From assembly GCA_030272155.1 (NCBI GenBank), contig CP126196.1:868001-932000 (forward strand): a stretch of DNA of 64,000 nt, written 5' to 3'. Positions within the stretch are counted from its first letter, which is position 1; each line of letters begins with the position of its first letter. The DNA comes from Tetradesmus obliquus (taxonomy: Eukaryota; Chlorophyta; Chlorophyceae; Sphaeropleales; Scenedesmaceae). Under the pieces are notes generated by a model. The model had not been told where the DNA came from, did not search any database, and saw only the letters and a program-made list of their open reading frames with translations. Shown here in pieces: positions 1 through 11,755 of the stretch. The translations under genes were made by a program, and so were the position numbers.

Positions 1-197
1 GCTCCTGTCATCTTGAAAATACATCTTAGCGTCGTTTTGTGCGCCATCTGCACTTCTAGAGATCTCTGCACTGAGAGCTGCTGCTGTGACAGCAGCTGCA
101 TACCATGGAGTGCCGCTGCTGCTGTCTCCTTTCACTTGCAGCAGGGCGCATTCACTGCCTGTATCACTGTTTGCTGTAATTGTGCAGCTGCAAGCAG

Positions 198-307
198 GTG
201 CTTTGTTCTACGGCACGTTTGCCTTCTACAAGCATCCCAAGGAGCCAGACTATGGCGCCTACCCAATACATGCTGCCACTGGCGATGACGCAACAGGCAC
301 CATCAAG
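198..307 (+). CDS. Isolated candidate exon, unknown product
   Basis: A stretch bounded by a good acceptor (CAG before 198) and donor (AAG|GTGGCC after 307) encodes a complex, non-repetitive peptide beginning ALFYGTFAFYKHPKEPDYGAY and ending ATGTIK. It differs from the low-complexity frames around it, which is why I read it as an exon. I do not recognise the family. It may be an upstream exon of the large Gln-rich gene that follows, or the end of a gene that starts before the window. No linking exon was found between 308 and 1542. Confidence 0.35.
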
Positions 308-1542
308 GTGGCCAGCGGTCGATATGCCTGCAAGCTTTGCAGCTTGCCGCTTGCAGGGCTCTTGCGCATGTGTCTTGCAGCGGCAGCTGCCACTTCAGCG
401 TCATAGATGTGCAGACCTTTTCAGCTTGCAGGAAGCAGCCAGCACCAAGCATGCCAGATCTGCAGCATGCAGGTAGCAGTAGACAATGGTAGGAGGTGTG
501 AAGGCGCATGGGGTATCGTCATCGTCACACACACACACATACCCTCCCTTAACCTACGCGGGTGGCAAGTTTTAAAACACCACGCATAGCTCATTCATTC
601 ATTCATTCATAGTAGTAGACGCCTGCCATGCTCCTGCGAACTTGTAGATGCAGCTGCGCTCCGCTGGCTGCGCGTAAGAGCTGTGTCTGGCTGCTGCTGC
701 ACATGCGTCGCGCTGCTGTGCAGACGTTGCGACTGCTTGGCTTGACTAGCGCCGAAGCGTCAATGACACACAGGAAGCGGCCTGTGCAGCACCTGCTGGG
801 TGCAGCACAGCGCACACTAGAGTGAGTTCCTGCAGGCTCCTGCAACCTGTCGGCACTGCACAACCACTGGGCGCATACGTCAGTCTAAATTCAACTCAAG
901 GGGTGTACTGCGCAGCCTCCTGCAAGCTGGCAGCATGCTGCAGGAGTTGCGGCAGATGTCCAGCAGCGTGGCCACTGCATGTATAAGACTGAATTTACAC
1001 ATCCTCCGAGTCCTCACGGACCGCAGTGGATTCAAAACTGTCCTCTGTGTTGCGCATGTGTTGGTACAGCAGGTTGAAGTACAGCACCGAAGACCACGCC
1101 TGCCGCTGCCTGTTGCTGCCACTGCTGCTGCCTGCGCTGCTGCTGCAGGCTTGACACAGCAGCGCTGGATGCTGCTAACCCGCTGCAGCTGACGCAGCAG
1201 CAGCTGCAGCAGGCGAGGCTCAGGTAGGCTCTGACGTGCGCCTGCAAATGTCGCCGTTTCTTGCAAACAACGGCGCCATGCTCTGTCGGTTGCCGCCATG
1301 CCAGCTGGCCGGGCTGATTTCCTGCAAGCTCTCCTGCAAGAGCACATCTTGCTGCCTTGCATGGCACCCCCCTGGTGTTGACTGCGCCCTTGCATACAGC
1401 CGCTCTAGGCCAGCCCTCACCCCTTTCCTGTGTGGGCATCATGCCACATACAAAGCATATGATAACCAGCATGTGATCATGCGCTGCCCACTCTTGGACC
1501 CACTGCTGTGCGCTGCTGCACTTTGTTGTACTGGCTGTGCAG
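308..1542. other. No gene recognised; probable intron or intergenic
   Basis: The frames here translate to Cys/Leu/Ala-rich low-complexity peptides. A short ATTC repeat lies near 593-610 and an AC run near 529-540. The motif CCTGCAAGC recurs, as it does in other non-coding parts of the window. Nothing else is supported. Confidence 0.4.
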
Positions 1543-2123
1543 GCTGAAGACGCTGCGGGCAGTGGCCGAGCTTTGCGATGTTGAGCGGCGGATGAGCCAA
1601 CAGAGTCCAGGTCAAACGTGAGTCATCAACACAGCAATGACGCAACCGGGCGCTGCTGTTGCTGCCGGACATGCAGGCACGTCGCAGGGGCAGTGATACA
1701 GTTTTTGGTGAAAACCGATGCTTACTGCAATCAACAGCTTCTGAGCACCTGCTGTATGGTCTTCAGCTGTTATATGTAACAGAAGTGACGGTTATTTGTG
1801 GCTGCTGCTGCAGTGTGGACGCCCAGCTCGATGACAACCTTGAATGGTCCAAAATGGTGCTGGGAGAGTTGCTGGAGGAGTGCTTTACAGCAGCAGGCGC
1901 AGCAGCAGCAGGGCTTGCAGTAGATGAGCTGGAGGCAGCTGTGGTGGTTCCCGCACAGCAGCAGCCAGCAGCAGAGGCACAGCAGCCAGCAGCAGCACCG
2001 GCAGCAGCAGCAGCAGCAGCACCAGGTGTTAATGATGCTCAGCTGCAGCCGGCCGGTCCCGTAGCAGCGGCTGCCCCTGCAGCACCACTAGCACATGCGG
2101 CTGAGGAGCCAGACACTCTGTAC

Positions 2124-2173
<50 letters not shown>

Positions 2174-2601
2174 TGAACATGTGCAGCAGCAATCCATGCC
2201 GCCAGGCCAGCCAGCCGTCAACATAGACAGGGAGCAGCTGCTGCAGCGACTGATCAGTCGGCCCACAGAGCAGCTGCTTAGCATGCGTGACAACCCGGCA
2301 ACTACAGCAGCAAACAAGATGCTGCTTGATGAGGCACTGCAGCGGCAGCAGCAGCAGCGGGGGACTAGTGGAGCAGCAGTTGTAGGTGCAGCGGCTACAG
2401 TGTACATGAGGGAGCGTGACCCGCGCTTGCAGCACCATGAGTGGCAGGGGCCACCAGCAGCAGCAGCAGTCGGCAATAGTCAGCAGCAGCAGCAGCAACA
2501 GCGAGTGACCAGTGAGGAAGCAGCTGCTGTTGATGCCGCGACAGCGTACACAAGGGAGCGCGACCCACGCGTGCAGCACCATGAGCGGCAGGGGCCACCA
2601 C

Positions 2602-2641
<40 letters not shown>

Positions 2642-2648
2642 TTCTATT

Positions 2649-2692
<44 letters not shown>

Positions 2693-3724
2693 CAGTGATG
2701 TGCTGGCTACAGTAGGCTCCCCACCGCCACCGCCGCCCGCGTTCCTGCAAGCCCGCAGCTGCTACAGCCGCCGCCACTTCAGCCACATTGGCGCCACTAA
2801 ACCCAAGGACCTGCAGCAGCTAAACCTCCGCCTACAGCGGCAGCAGCAGCTGCTGGGCCAGCTGCTGCGGCAGCCAGATCTGGGGCCGGAGTGCCAGCTG
2901 TGCTTTCACCATGCTGGCTCACTGATGTGGTCCGGGGAGGTTCGCTGGCAGTCAGCAGCAGATCGGCAGCTGCAGGGCAGTTTCAAAGCTTGCGGGCACC
3001 TATTCACCCCGCCAGCATGCGCTGCTGCTGCTGCTGCTGCTGCTGGCAGTAGCAGCGCTGAGCTGTACTGGCTGCGCTACAGCCGGCTGCCGGCTGTGCT
3101 GGAGTTTGTGGTGGGCTGTACCGCACGGAGCTTTGAGCAGGAGCAGTGGAGTGCACCTGCAGCAGCAGGCAGCAGCGCGTGAGTGGCTTGGGCTGCTTTG
3201 GCATGCGCTTGTTAGTTTGGCGGTGGTGTGTATCGGTTGTGAGACAGTGCTTGAGTGGTGTGGGTGGTGCACAGTAAAAGTGCAAGTAATGGCTGGCCGG
3301 CAGTGTGGCAGGCACAGCATGGCTCACCCAGGAAGCAATACAACAATTTACTGTGCTGGATTTTGTGGTGGGCTGTAGCGCCAGGAGCTTTGAGCAGGAG
3401 CAGTGGAGTGCGCCTGCAGCAGCAGGCAGCAGCGCGTGAGTGGCTGCGGCTGCTTGGGTGGATGTTTGTTTGTTTGTTTGTTTGTTTGGAGGTGCTGTGC
3501 GTTGGTGTTTGAAGGAGTGTGCCTGCGTGGTGTGGGTGATGTGCAGTGTAAGTTGATGATGCAGGTGATGTCTGGCTGGCAGTGTGCAGCAGGCACAGCC
3601 CGGCTCACCCAGGCGAGCAATACACCAATTCACTGTGCTGGTCAGCGTCTGGTATTGCAGGAGCCGTGCAGCACCTGCTGTGTTTATGAAGTTGTGTTAA
3701 GCCGATGTTTCACGTGCTGCTGTA

Positions 3725-3763
<39 letters not shown>

Positions 3764-4618
3764 CGTGTGCATGAGGGCTGGGACCTGGCACCACTGGCGC
3801 TGGTGCCACACAGCAGCAGGGACCTGCGGCAGCTGAGGCAGCTGATGGCGGTGCTGCGAGATGAAACGGAGCCGAGCAAGAAAAAGGTGAGAAAGGCAGG
3901 CAGCAGCAGCAGCTGCAGCAGCAGCAGCAGCAGGGACCTGCGGCAGCTGCGGCAGCTGATGGCGGTGCTGCGAGATGAGGCAGAGCCAAGCAAGAAGTAG
4001 GTGAGAAAGGCAGCAGCAGCAGCAGCGGTGCATCACGTTGTGCTGACATGCATCTGTCTTGATGTACTTAGAATGTGAAAGGGGCACCACTCACCACTCT
4101 ACAGGTTGGTCTGGCAGGTTGCAGAGCGTGCTGGTGCGCATGAAGGCTGTTGCACAGTGCGGGGACGTGCATGCTGACATGTGCAGTTGCTAAACTGCTG
4201 ACTGCTGCATGATCTGTCATTGCCCCGCCTGACATGACATAGCCACGCAGCTGTCATTTATTGCCTGCATGCCCTGCTGCTGCCGTGCCCTCTGTGCCAT
4301 TCCCCACTCTTTGCCAGGGTGACTACCAGGTTGCATGTGGCAACATCCACCTACCTGGACCAGCAGCAGCAGCAGGCACTGGTGGCGCAGCAGCAGGAGC
4401 ACAGCTGACAGGCCGCTCATTCATCTTCCACAACCCTGATGGCGGCAGCAACAAGCAGCAGGCGCTGCTAGAAACGCAGCTGCCACTCGAACATCAAATG
4501 CACTGGAGCCTCATGCAGCAGCAGCAGCAGCAGGCTCACAAGCAGCAGCAGTATACGCGGCAGGGCCTGCTGTGGGACAGCGCCTCCCCAGTCTGCTTGA
4601 TGACAACATGCTGGTTCA

Positions 4619-4673
<55 letters not shown>

Positions 4674-5027
4674 GTTTGGCGCTGCTGCAGCTGGCAGTCT
4701 AGAAGTGCTAGTGGCTGACTCTCCGCCAGGGCAGCGCCAGGCACTGCAGGAAGCTCAGCAGGCACATGCAGCTGCTGTGGCTGCGTCTGAGCAGCAGCTT
4801 GTGCAGCTGCGAGAGTGGAAACGGCAGCTGGAGGCCTGGCAGCAGCAGCAGCAGCAGCAGCCAGTTGCACACGAGCAGCAGCAGCAGCAGCAGCAAAACG
4901 TGCAGCAAGTACAAACGCAGCAGCCGCAGCAGCAGCAGCAGCAGCAGCAAAGCGTGCAGCAGATACAAGCGCAGCAGCAGCAGCAGCAGCAGCAACTGCC
5001 ACCGCAAACCGTGCAGCAAGTACAAGC

Positions 5028-5078
<51 letters not shown>

Positions 5079-5132
5079 CCACCACCACCACCACCAGCAA
5101 CCGCTGCTGCAAACCATGCAGCAAGTACAAGC

Positions 5133-5166
<34 letters not shown>

Positions 5167-6166
5167 CTTCAGCAGCAGTTGCAAACCGTGCAGCAAGCGC
5201 AAGCACAGCAGCAGCAGCAGCAGCAGCAGCGGCAGCAGCAGCATCGGCAGCAGCAGCAGCATGGGCTAGTGAGCTCTGTACAGCTGCTGCTGCAGCAAGC
5301 TCCTGTGCAGCTGCCTCCACAGCTGCAGCAGCCAGGGCAGCCTGCACCCGTAGTGATGCAGCATGTAGCACTGCTGCCACAGCAGCAGCAGCAGCAGCAG
5401 CCAGGTCAGCCTGCACCCTTAGTGCTGCAGCATGTAGGTGTACTGCCACAGCAGCAGCAGCAGCACTTTCAGCCGCCACACCTGGTTGTTGTGCCGCAGC
5501 AGGCGGTGCAGCCGCCGCAGCACATCATTGTGGTGTCTCAGGCTCAACAGCAGCTGCCGGTGTTACAGCAGAGCCTGCCGCAGCACATACCTCAAATGAT
5601 GCCAACAGTAGCGGCTGCAGTGACAGCACCCGTGCTTCCACCTGCTTATGCACAGCAGCAACACCAGCAGCAGGTGCAGTTGAATGCAGTGACAGTGCAG
5701 CAGCAGGCACATCAGCAGCAGATCCAGCAGCAGATCCAGCAGCTGCCGCCAGCGCCTGTGCTGCAGCCGCAGCCTCAGCTGATGAGCACTAGCAGCCTAC
5801 AGCAGCAGCAGCAACAGCGACTACGAGCCACCAGCACCGTAGGGGAGCAGCAGCGGCAGCAGCAGCAGCAGCACTTGGAGCAGCAGGCGAGCAGTGGCAT
5901 CAGCCTGCAGCACTCTCAGCTACAGCCTGGCGGGAGCTTGCAGACGCAGCAGCTGCATCTGCAGCCAAGTGGCAGCATCAGTGGGCAGTCAAACCAGCAG
6001 CAGCAGCAGCAGCAGCAGCAGTTGCCGCCTGGTCCGATGCCTGGCCCTGCTGGGCAGGCAGTCATCGGGGCCTGCCACAGCATACCTGGCCTGCAACCTG
6101 CACCTCAGCAGCAGCAGCAGCAGTGTGCCAGGCTTGTTGCTGATCCTGATGCAGATCCAGGCCCTT

Positions 6167-6232
<66 letters not shown>

Positions 6233-6512
6233 CTGGCCTCAGCACAGATGTCAAGCAGCAGCAGCAGCAGTTGCCGCCTGGCCTGCTGCCTGGCCCTGCT
6301 GGGCAGGCTGCCATCAACGCCAGCAACAACATTCCTGGCCTGCAGCCCGCATCCATTATTGCCAGCAACAGCATTCCTGGCCTGCAGCCATCAGCTGAGC
6401 AGCAGCAGCACCAGCAGCAGCAGCAGGTTCAGCTGCCAGTCAGGCCTCCAGCTGCTGGCCTGGGCGGTCTACCTGACATGCCAGTGAACATACCAGGCTT
6501 GCAACCGCGGCC

Positions 6513-6543
<31 letters not shown>

Positions 6544-7307
6544 GATACACATGCAGCACCAGCGCGGTCAGCAGTGGCAGCAGCAGACGATGATGACGCA
6601 GCCTTGAGCGCTGCAGCTGCCCTGCAGGTGCAGCTAACCGAGCCTCTGGCGATCGACTTTGCGTCGCGTCTCACAGCGCAGCAGATCAACGCTGCTGCTG
6701 CTGCGGTGTGTGGCAGCGTGCAGCAGCTGCAGGAGCTGCTGCTGTTTGCAGCTGACGTGTTGGAGCCTCAGAATGATGCTGACGGGTCAGGTTTAGGTTT
6801 AGGGGGCTCAGGTTCAGGGCATTACACCGACAGTGAGATCAGGGTTGCATTAAAGGCAGCAGTTAGGAACCAATTAGCGCAGCGGGGTTTGTTGCAGGGG
6901 TCAAGGGGTGGTAGCTTTAGGTCAGGCAATGGGACTGGGGCTGCGGCTGGCTCTGGTGGCAGCCAGCAGCAGCTGCTGCAGCAGCAGCAGTCGGAGCTGT
7001 CACAGCTGCAGTCACCACAGCAGCTGCAGCAGCAGCAGCAGCAGATGGCAGAGCATGGCGATGAAGCATATGTAGGTGACCGGCAGCAGCAGCAGCAGCA
7101 GCAGCAGGTGGAGTCAGGCCTGCAGGAAGCGGTGTCTATCAAAGCAGAGCAGGAGAGTGTTAGCCAGGACGAGCAGCAGCAGCAACAGCAACAGCAGGAT
7201 GATATTATACAGGGTAGGCAAAGTACTGAGCCAGAGCAGCAGCAGGTAGTGCGGCAGGTAGTGTGGCAGGCAGAGCAGCAGGTAGAGCAGCAGCAAACGG
7301 CAGTAGT

Positions 7308-7347
<40 letters not shown>

Positions 7348-7518
7348 GATGATCGACACATGCAGGTAGATGCAGCAGAGATGCATGCAGAGACAGCAGC
7401 AGCAGCAGCAGCAGCAGGTGACACACAGCTGCAAGTGTCAGACGACTGGAGCCCCGCACCTGAGCCGCCAGACTCACCTGCCCCAGAGCTGCCAGCATCG
7501 CCACCACCGCCAGATGTG

Positions 7519-7571
<53 letters not shown>

Positions 7572-7855
7572 AGCTGCAGCAGCATCCATGCCAGAGGCGG
7601 CTGCCTCACATGATGCTGCATGCAACGCTGTTCCTGAGCCACCAGCATCACCACCACCACCAGATGTGCTGGCAGCAGCAGCAGCAGCAGGGTCTGCACC
7701 AAAAGTGGCTGCATCACAGGACACTGCATGTACTGCTGCACGAAATGCTGCTGCAGCTGCAGTTGTTGGCCCTGAGCCTGGCACTCAGCCGCGCAGGTGG
7801 GTCAGCTGGCGGCACGTTGGCAGCATGCTGCGTGGCAGCACTGCTGCTGCTGCTG

Positions 7856-7901
<46 letters not shown>

Positions 7902-8427
7902 TGGGGAGGGCATGCCTCCAAGCGCAGGCAGCACACAGAGCACAGCCAGCCTGCAGCTGATTAGCGATGCCCCACGCAGCACTGATGCAATCGTGCAGCA
8001 GCTGTGGCAAGCGCTGCCGCCAGAGCAGCAGCAGCAGCAGCAAATTAAGCAGGAAGAGCAGGTAGCCCCTGCAAGACCACACGAGCAGCAGCAGCAGCAG
8101 CAGGGCAAGGTGGGCATGCAGACGTGGATGCAGCTCCTGCCAGCGCTACAGCAGGGCAAGTTCTTCCCCATCCAGCAGTATCAGCAGCAGCAGCAGCAGC
8201 CAGTCAACTCTGCCAACCACATGGATGCGAAGCCCCCAGCAGCAGCAGCAGCAGCAGCAGCAACAACACATGGTGGCAACCTGAACGCAGATCATTCGGA
8301 AGCAGGAGCAGCAGCTGCTGCCCTATGCGCAGGTGACCCTGCTGCTGCTGCTGCTGCTGCTGCTGGCCAGCATGATGGCGGCGCTGCTGCGCAGGTTCCA
8401 CACCACGCTGCAAATGGCCCAGTAGGT

Positions 8428-8459
<32 letters not shown>

Positions 8460-8892
8460 CCCTACAACAGCACAAGCAGAGCAGCAGCCGGGACGCAGGG
8501 ACCGGGTAGAGAATGCGCATGGTGCCAGGAGCAGCAGCAGCAGCAGCCGTGACAGCAGCCGCAGCCGCAGCAGGAGCAGGAGCAGGAACAGAGCAAAGCG
8601 CCGCAGCAGAAGCAGCAGCAGCAGCAGGGGTAGGAGCAAGCGGGCGCGCAGCAGCAGCAGGGGCAGGCAACCTCTGGTTCGCCCTGGTAGTGCAGTCAGC
8701 AGCGGCAGCAAGGGCACAGCGCCTCACCATAACTTGCGTGTGAGCAGCCAACTGTCAAGCCTTCTGGCTGAGTTTACTCCAGAGGTGGTGAATGAGCTTG
8801 ATAAGGTTGAAAGGGATGAGCTGCGCGCAATGGCGCTGCTGCTGCTGGTTGCTGGCACCGATCCCACGCTGCCAGGCGAGTGTGTGAAATGA
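1543..8892 (+). CDS. Giant Gln/Ala-rich protein, possible SPOC-like domain and RS-like tail
   Basis: Four exons join with consistent phase: 1543-1617, 1814-3178, 3763-3886 and 4318-8892 (stop TGA), at least 2,045 residues; the start lies further upstream and was not found. The first exons encode a short non-repetitive segment (LKTLRAVAELCDVERRM, then EWSKMVLGELLEECF). Polyalanine and polyglutamine follow, with two tandem copies of a block containing RERDPR and QHHE. Residues from LMWSGEVRW through LPAVLEFVVG, WDLAPLALVPHSS and VACGNIHL resemble in order the strands of a SPOC domain (compare LWxG, LPxxLxIxGR), but only weakly. Exon 4 is mostly CAG-encoded Gln with Ala and Pro islands. It ends in an RS-like stretch (about 8,520-8,680) and a helical tail containing LSSLLAEFTPEVVNELDKVE. 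The composition suggests a nuclear RNA or transcription factor; the function is unproven and the SPOC call is tentative. Confidence 0.55.
3106..3645 (+). repeat. Tandem duplication of exon end plus intron (2 copies)
   Basis: The end of exon 1814-3178 (encoding VVGCTARSFEQEQWS) with its GTGAGT donor and following intron is repeated about 260 bp downstream (3361-3645). The second copy keeps the exon-like sequence and the donor, and the flanking CACAGC...CTCACCCAGG segment is also repeated (near 3312 and 3594). The second copy is not needed to keep the reading phase, so it is probably intronic. Confidence 0.7.
3933..4005 (+). repeat. Second copy of the 3763-3886 exon end
   Basis: The segment encoding RDLRQLRQLMAVLRDE is repeated here almost unchanged, followed by a GTGAGAAAGG donor-like sequence as in the real exon. 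This copy ends in an in-frame TAG just before the donor, so including it would truncate the protein. The parental copy ends at 3886. Confidence 0.7.
4620..4672 (+). repeat. Uninterrupted CAG tract coding polyGln
   Basis: About 17 uninterrupted CAG codons. It is one of many CAG runs in this exon; others lie near 5,028-5,080, 7,310-7,345 and 8,030. A run of about 20 GCT codons at 6,169-6,231 codes polyAla. Confidence 0.9.
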
Positions 8893-9202
8893 CAGTTTAG
8901 GCATGGTAAATGCACAACTGCGCACCTGCAAGCAATGCTTGACCAGAAGCCCTGCGTGTATTCAGTGCGCTGCTGCTTGTGTTACCCAGCAAAAGGAGGA
9001 CTGGACTTCACAATTGCGCTGACTGTGCATCTGCGCTGGACTTGAATTGCGCTGACTGTGCATCTGCGCTGGACATGTGCTGGCTGCGTGCTGCTGTCAT
9101 GCCTGGACATTGCTGCAATGCCTGCATCAGTTCAGTGCGCTCAACAGCCTGCTCTTTTGCTGAGACCGCCTGCCGTAGCGATATAATTTGACACGCCGCC
9201 GC

Positions 9203-9241
<39 letters not shown>

Positions 9242-10078
9242 TGTCGCTGCTGTTGCTGTGCTGCTACACAGAGCTGGCATGTGAACCGTCAGCAGCTTTC
9301 AAGGTGCGGCCTGTGGTGGCTGTTCAAACACATGTTGGTGCAAGCTGGGTTGTTGATCCTGATTGCATGTGACAGTTGCTGCTCAGCCCTGACGCGCGCG
9401 TTGATCATACGCCCATATCGCAATATAGGGCTCTCCACATGTGCAAACCTTTTTTCGTACCGCGTGTCATGCTGCATTAGTTGCTGCAACAAATAAGGCG
9501 CTGTTGCATTGCTGCACTGCTTCAGATAAAGGTGCCTGTTGCGTGGCTGGATAGCGCACTGCCGCAAGCTCTGCACCCCAGCAACTGCAGCGTGGCGGCA
9601 TTTGCTGGCAGCAACAGCCGCTGCGGCCTGCTGCGGCCTACAGACAAGGGGTGTGTCAAGGTGCGGAATGAAAGAATGAGTGAGTGAGCTACGCGTTTGT
9701 GTGTTCACACTTAACGCCCGCGTAAGTGAAGGAAGGCGACGTGTGTGGTGATTAGGATACCTCATGCCTCCTACCATAAGGTGAGGAGTTGACTGCCGCA
9801 GCTACATATACAGATGCATGTGTATCTGTGAACATGAAAAGCACTGTGCAGCGCTGGTCAGGTCGTACGGGCCCTTTTGATGCGTGTGGCAGGCACGTGT
9901 GGGGCACCTCTCCTTCCTCAACTCACCACAGGATGGACTGCCTTGTGGAGCATGCCTTTTGAGGCATGCTGCAACTGTAAACAAGCAAGTTGATGCCAGC
10001 GACCCAAGCAGCAGTGTGAGTGAAGCTCTAACGAGTGTGAAGTCTGTTACAAAAAATACTATCTCTGACTTTTGACAG
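8893..10078. other. Intergenic; 33-bp tandem pair and GCT tract
   Basis: No gene is recognised. A 33-bp sequence containing GCGCTGACTGTGCATCTGCG occurs twice in tandem at about 9,009-9,077. A CTG/GCT tract lies at about 9,200-9,240. A TGAGTGAGTGAG run is near 9,677. Confidence 0.5.
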
Positions 10079-10132
10079 CCTCATCCTTCGAGGCATGCTG
10101 GAACACGCCTGCTGCAGAGGCGGCGGAGAAAG
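10079..10132 (+). CDS. Candidate small exon, unknown product
   Basis: A 54-nt segment flanked by TTTTGACAG and the strong donor AAAG|GTAAGG. One frame reads LILRGMLEHACCRGGGE. It lies upstream of, and may belong to, the unrecognised gene at 10,538-11,472, but no linking exon is established. Confidence 0.3.
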
Positions 10133-10476
10133 GTAAGGTGTTTTGGCGTGCAAGCAGTCACAGCTGTCGCAGCCATCCAAGCGCATGCGGCGATCGTGCG
10201 ACGTGCAGAGCTGCTCCGCTAGCCAAGCAACGCATACATGCATCGTGGCGTCAGCGGTTGCATGGGTGCATTGGGCAGCACAGTCCTGATATATGTCCGC
10301 TGTAATGGATGGCAAGCAGCCTGTTGCTGCTTCATAAGTACATTATCACGAGCTGCTGCGCATGCAGCTGCAGCCAAGGTACAATTTTATTTGCACACCA
10401 GCTGCCCAAACGCTGCAGCCTCCTTTGGCAGCTGCTGCTGCTGCACCTTACACACACGTCTGCTCCTGCATCCGCC

Positions 10477-10517
<41 letters not shown>

Positions 10518-10537
10518 CCTCATGTGGCCCCCTGCAG

Positions 10538-11472
10538 CTGCGCCCCGTGTACATGCACACGCTGCGCCGCCACAGCCTGCTGCGGCGGCTGCTGGGGCAG
10601 CTGCTGCGCTACGGCCGCGGCTGCTGCCGCAGCCCGGAGATGAACATCAGCCTGCTGGGCTCTGGGCTGGTGCAGGCGCGGGAGCTGCGGCTGCTGCAGC
10701 CGTATCGCCTGGTGAGGAAACCACTGCTTTTTGCACTTGTTTTTGCTGATGTTTTTGCCAAAAATAGGGCTCAGGGCTGGCCCAGCCTGCAGTGCAGGCG
10801 CGGGAGCTGCGGCTGCTGCAGCCGTACCGCCTGGTGAGGGATGTTTTGCTTCTCTGCTGGCTTGTTCTGCTGTTTCAGTTGCCTTTTTGCTGAAGAAGAG
10901 TAAAACAAAGGTCGAGCTGCGGCCGCTGCAGCCGTACGGCCTGATGAGGAAGTTTTGCTGCTCACTTGTTTTGCTGGGGGTCGTTTTGCCCTTTTGATGA
11001 ATAAAACTAAAAAAAGTCAAGCTGCGGCTGCTGCAGCCGTACCGCCTGGTGAGGGACGTTTCGCTGCGCACGTGTTTGCTGTTTTTTTTGCTTTTTGCTG
11101 AAAACAGAAAGATAAAGTGAAATATACATTTAAGGGCTGGGCCGACGAGTGCTGACAGCTTCTGCCGCCGCCACTGCCTCCACCGCTGCTGCTGCCGTGC
11201 AGCTGTACAGCCGCCTGGTTGGATTTGTTGCTGACATGGTGTCAGGAGGGGATGAGGTGTTAGTGGACCTGGGGTGTGGTCCCCAGCAGGGGCCGCAGCT
11301 GCTGCTGCCTGCTGCAGAGCTGCTGCACAACCCCATGTACAGATGTGCACGGCCAGTCACATATGCGCCTCATGGCAAGGATAAACGCATGATGACGCGT
11401 GATGTGGCACAGGACTCGGGCTGGGTTGGGGGCCACGGCAGCAAGCAGAAGCGTGGCAGGGAGTTTGTCTAG
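10538..11472 (+). CDS. Unrecognised two-exon (partial) gene, Leu/Arg-rich
   Basis: Exon 10538-10711 (58 codons, phase 0) starts after CCCCTGCAG and ends at CTG|GTGAGG. It encodes a Leu/Arg-rich peptide that includes VYMHTLRRHSLLRRLL, SPEMNISLLGSGL and RELRLLQPYRL. Exon 11203-11472 starts after GCCGTGCAG in the same phase, encodes LYSRLVGFVADMVSGGDEV then LVDLGCGPQ, and reads to TAG at 11470. The LVDLGCG string recalls a methyltransferase motif I, but no other motif supports that family. The 5' exons are not located, and the stop could be replaced by splicing after 11,345. I do not recognise the product. Confidence 0.4.
10768..11053 (+). repeat. Three extra copies of the exon end ELRLLQPYRL plus donor
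   Basis: The last part of exon 10538-10711 with its GTGAGG donor recurs at about 10,768-10,833, 10,911-10,943 and 11,018-11,048. The second of these has ATGAGG in place of the GT donor; the other two keep GTGAGG. Spacing is about 105-120 bp. The intervening sequence is T-rich and contains repeated TTTTTGCT and TTTTGCTG motifs. Confidence 0.75.
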
Positions 11473-11755
11473 CTGCTGCGGCTGCTGCGGCGTGGCAGCT
11501 GCAGCTGCTGGCGCCCAGAGTGATGCGTGATGTGGTGACTGTAAATGCTGGTTGAGCAATTTGCAGCGCTGTGGCGTGGCAGCTGCAGCTGTAGCTGCTG
11601 GCACCGAGAGTGATGCGTGGCGTGGTGAGGCTGGTTGGTCAATGTGCAGCGCTGTGGAGTGGCAGCTGCAGCTGCAGCTGCTGGCATTGAGAGTGATGCG
11701 TGGTGTGGTGCGGCTGGTTGGATTGATTCGCAGCGCTGCTGCTGTGCATATGATG
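11470..11755 (+). repeat. Tandem repeat, about 85-95 bp unit, 3 copies
   Basis: Three imperfect copies share GTGGCAGCTGCAGCTG, then CTGGCnnnGAGAGTGATGCGTG, then GGCTGGTTG. They start near 11,490, 11,574 and 11,657. One frame reads LLAxRVMRGVVRLVG, so the unit may derive from an exon, but no complete exon was identified. Confidence 0.65.

Noticed and set aside
4616-5792. Long polyAla, polySer, polyLeu and polyCys frames on both strands over the CAG-rich exon
   Set aside because: They are alternative readings of the same CAG/CTG tracts. Only the +1 frame of exon 4318-8892 contains complex sequence at its ends and joins its neighbours in phase.
11203-11345. Methyltransferase motif I (LVDLGCG)
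   Set aside because: The string is isolated; it lacks the usual third Gly context and no other motif of the fold is present.
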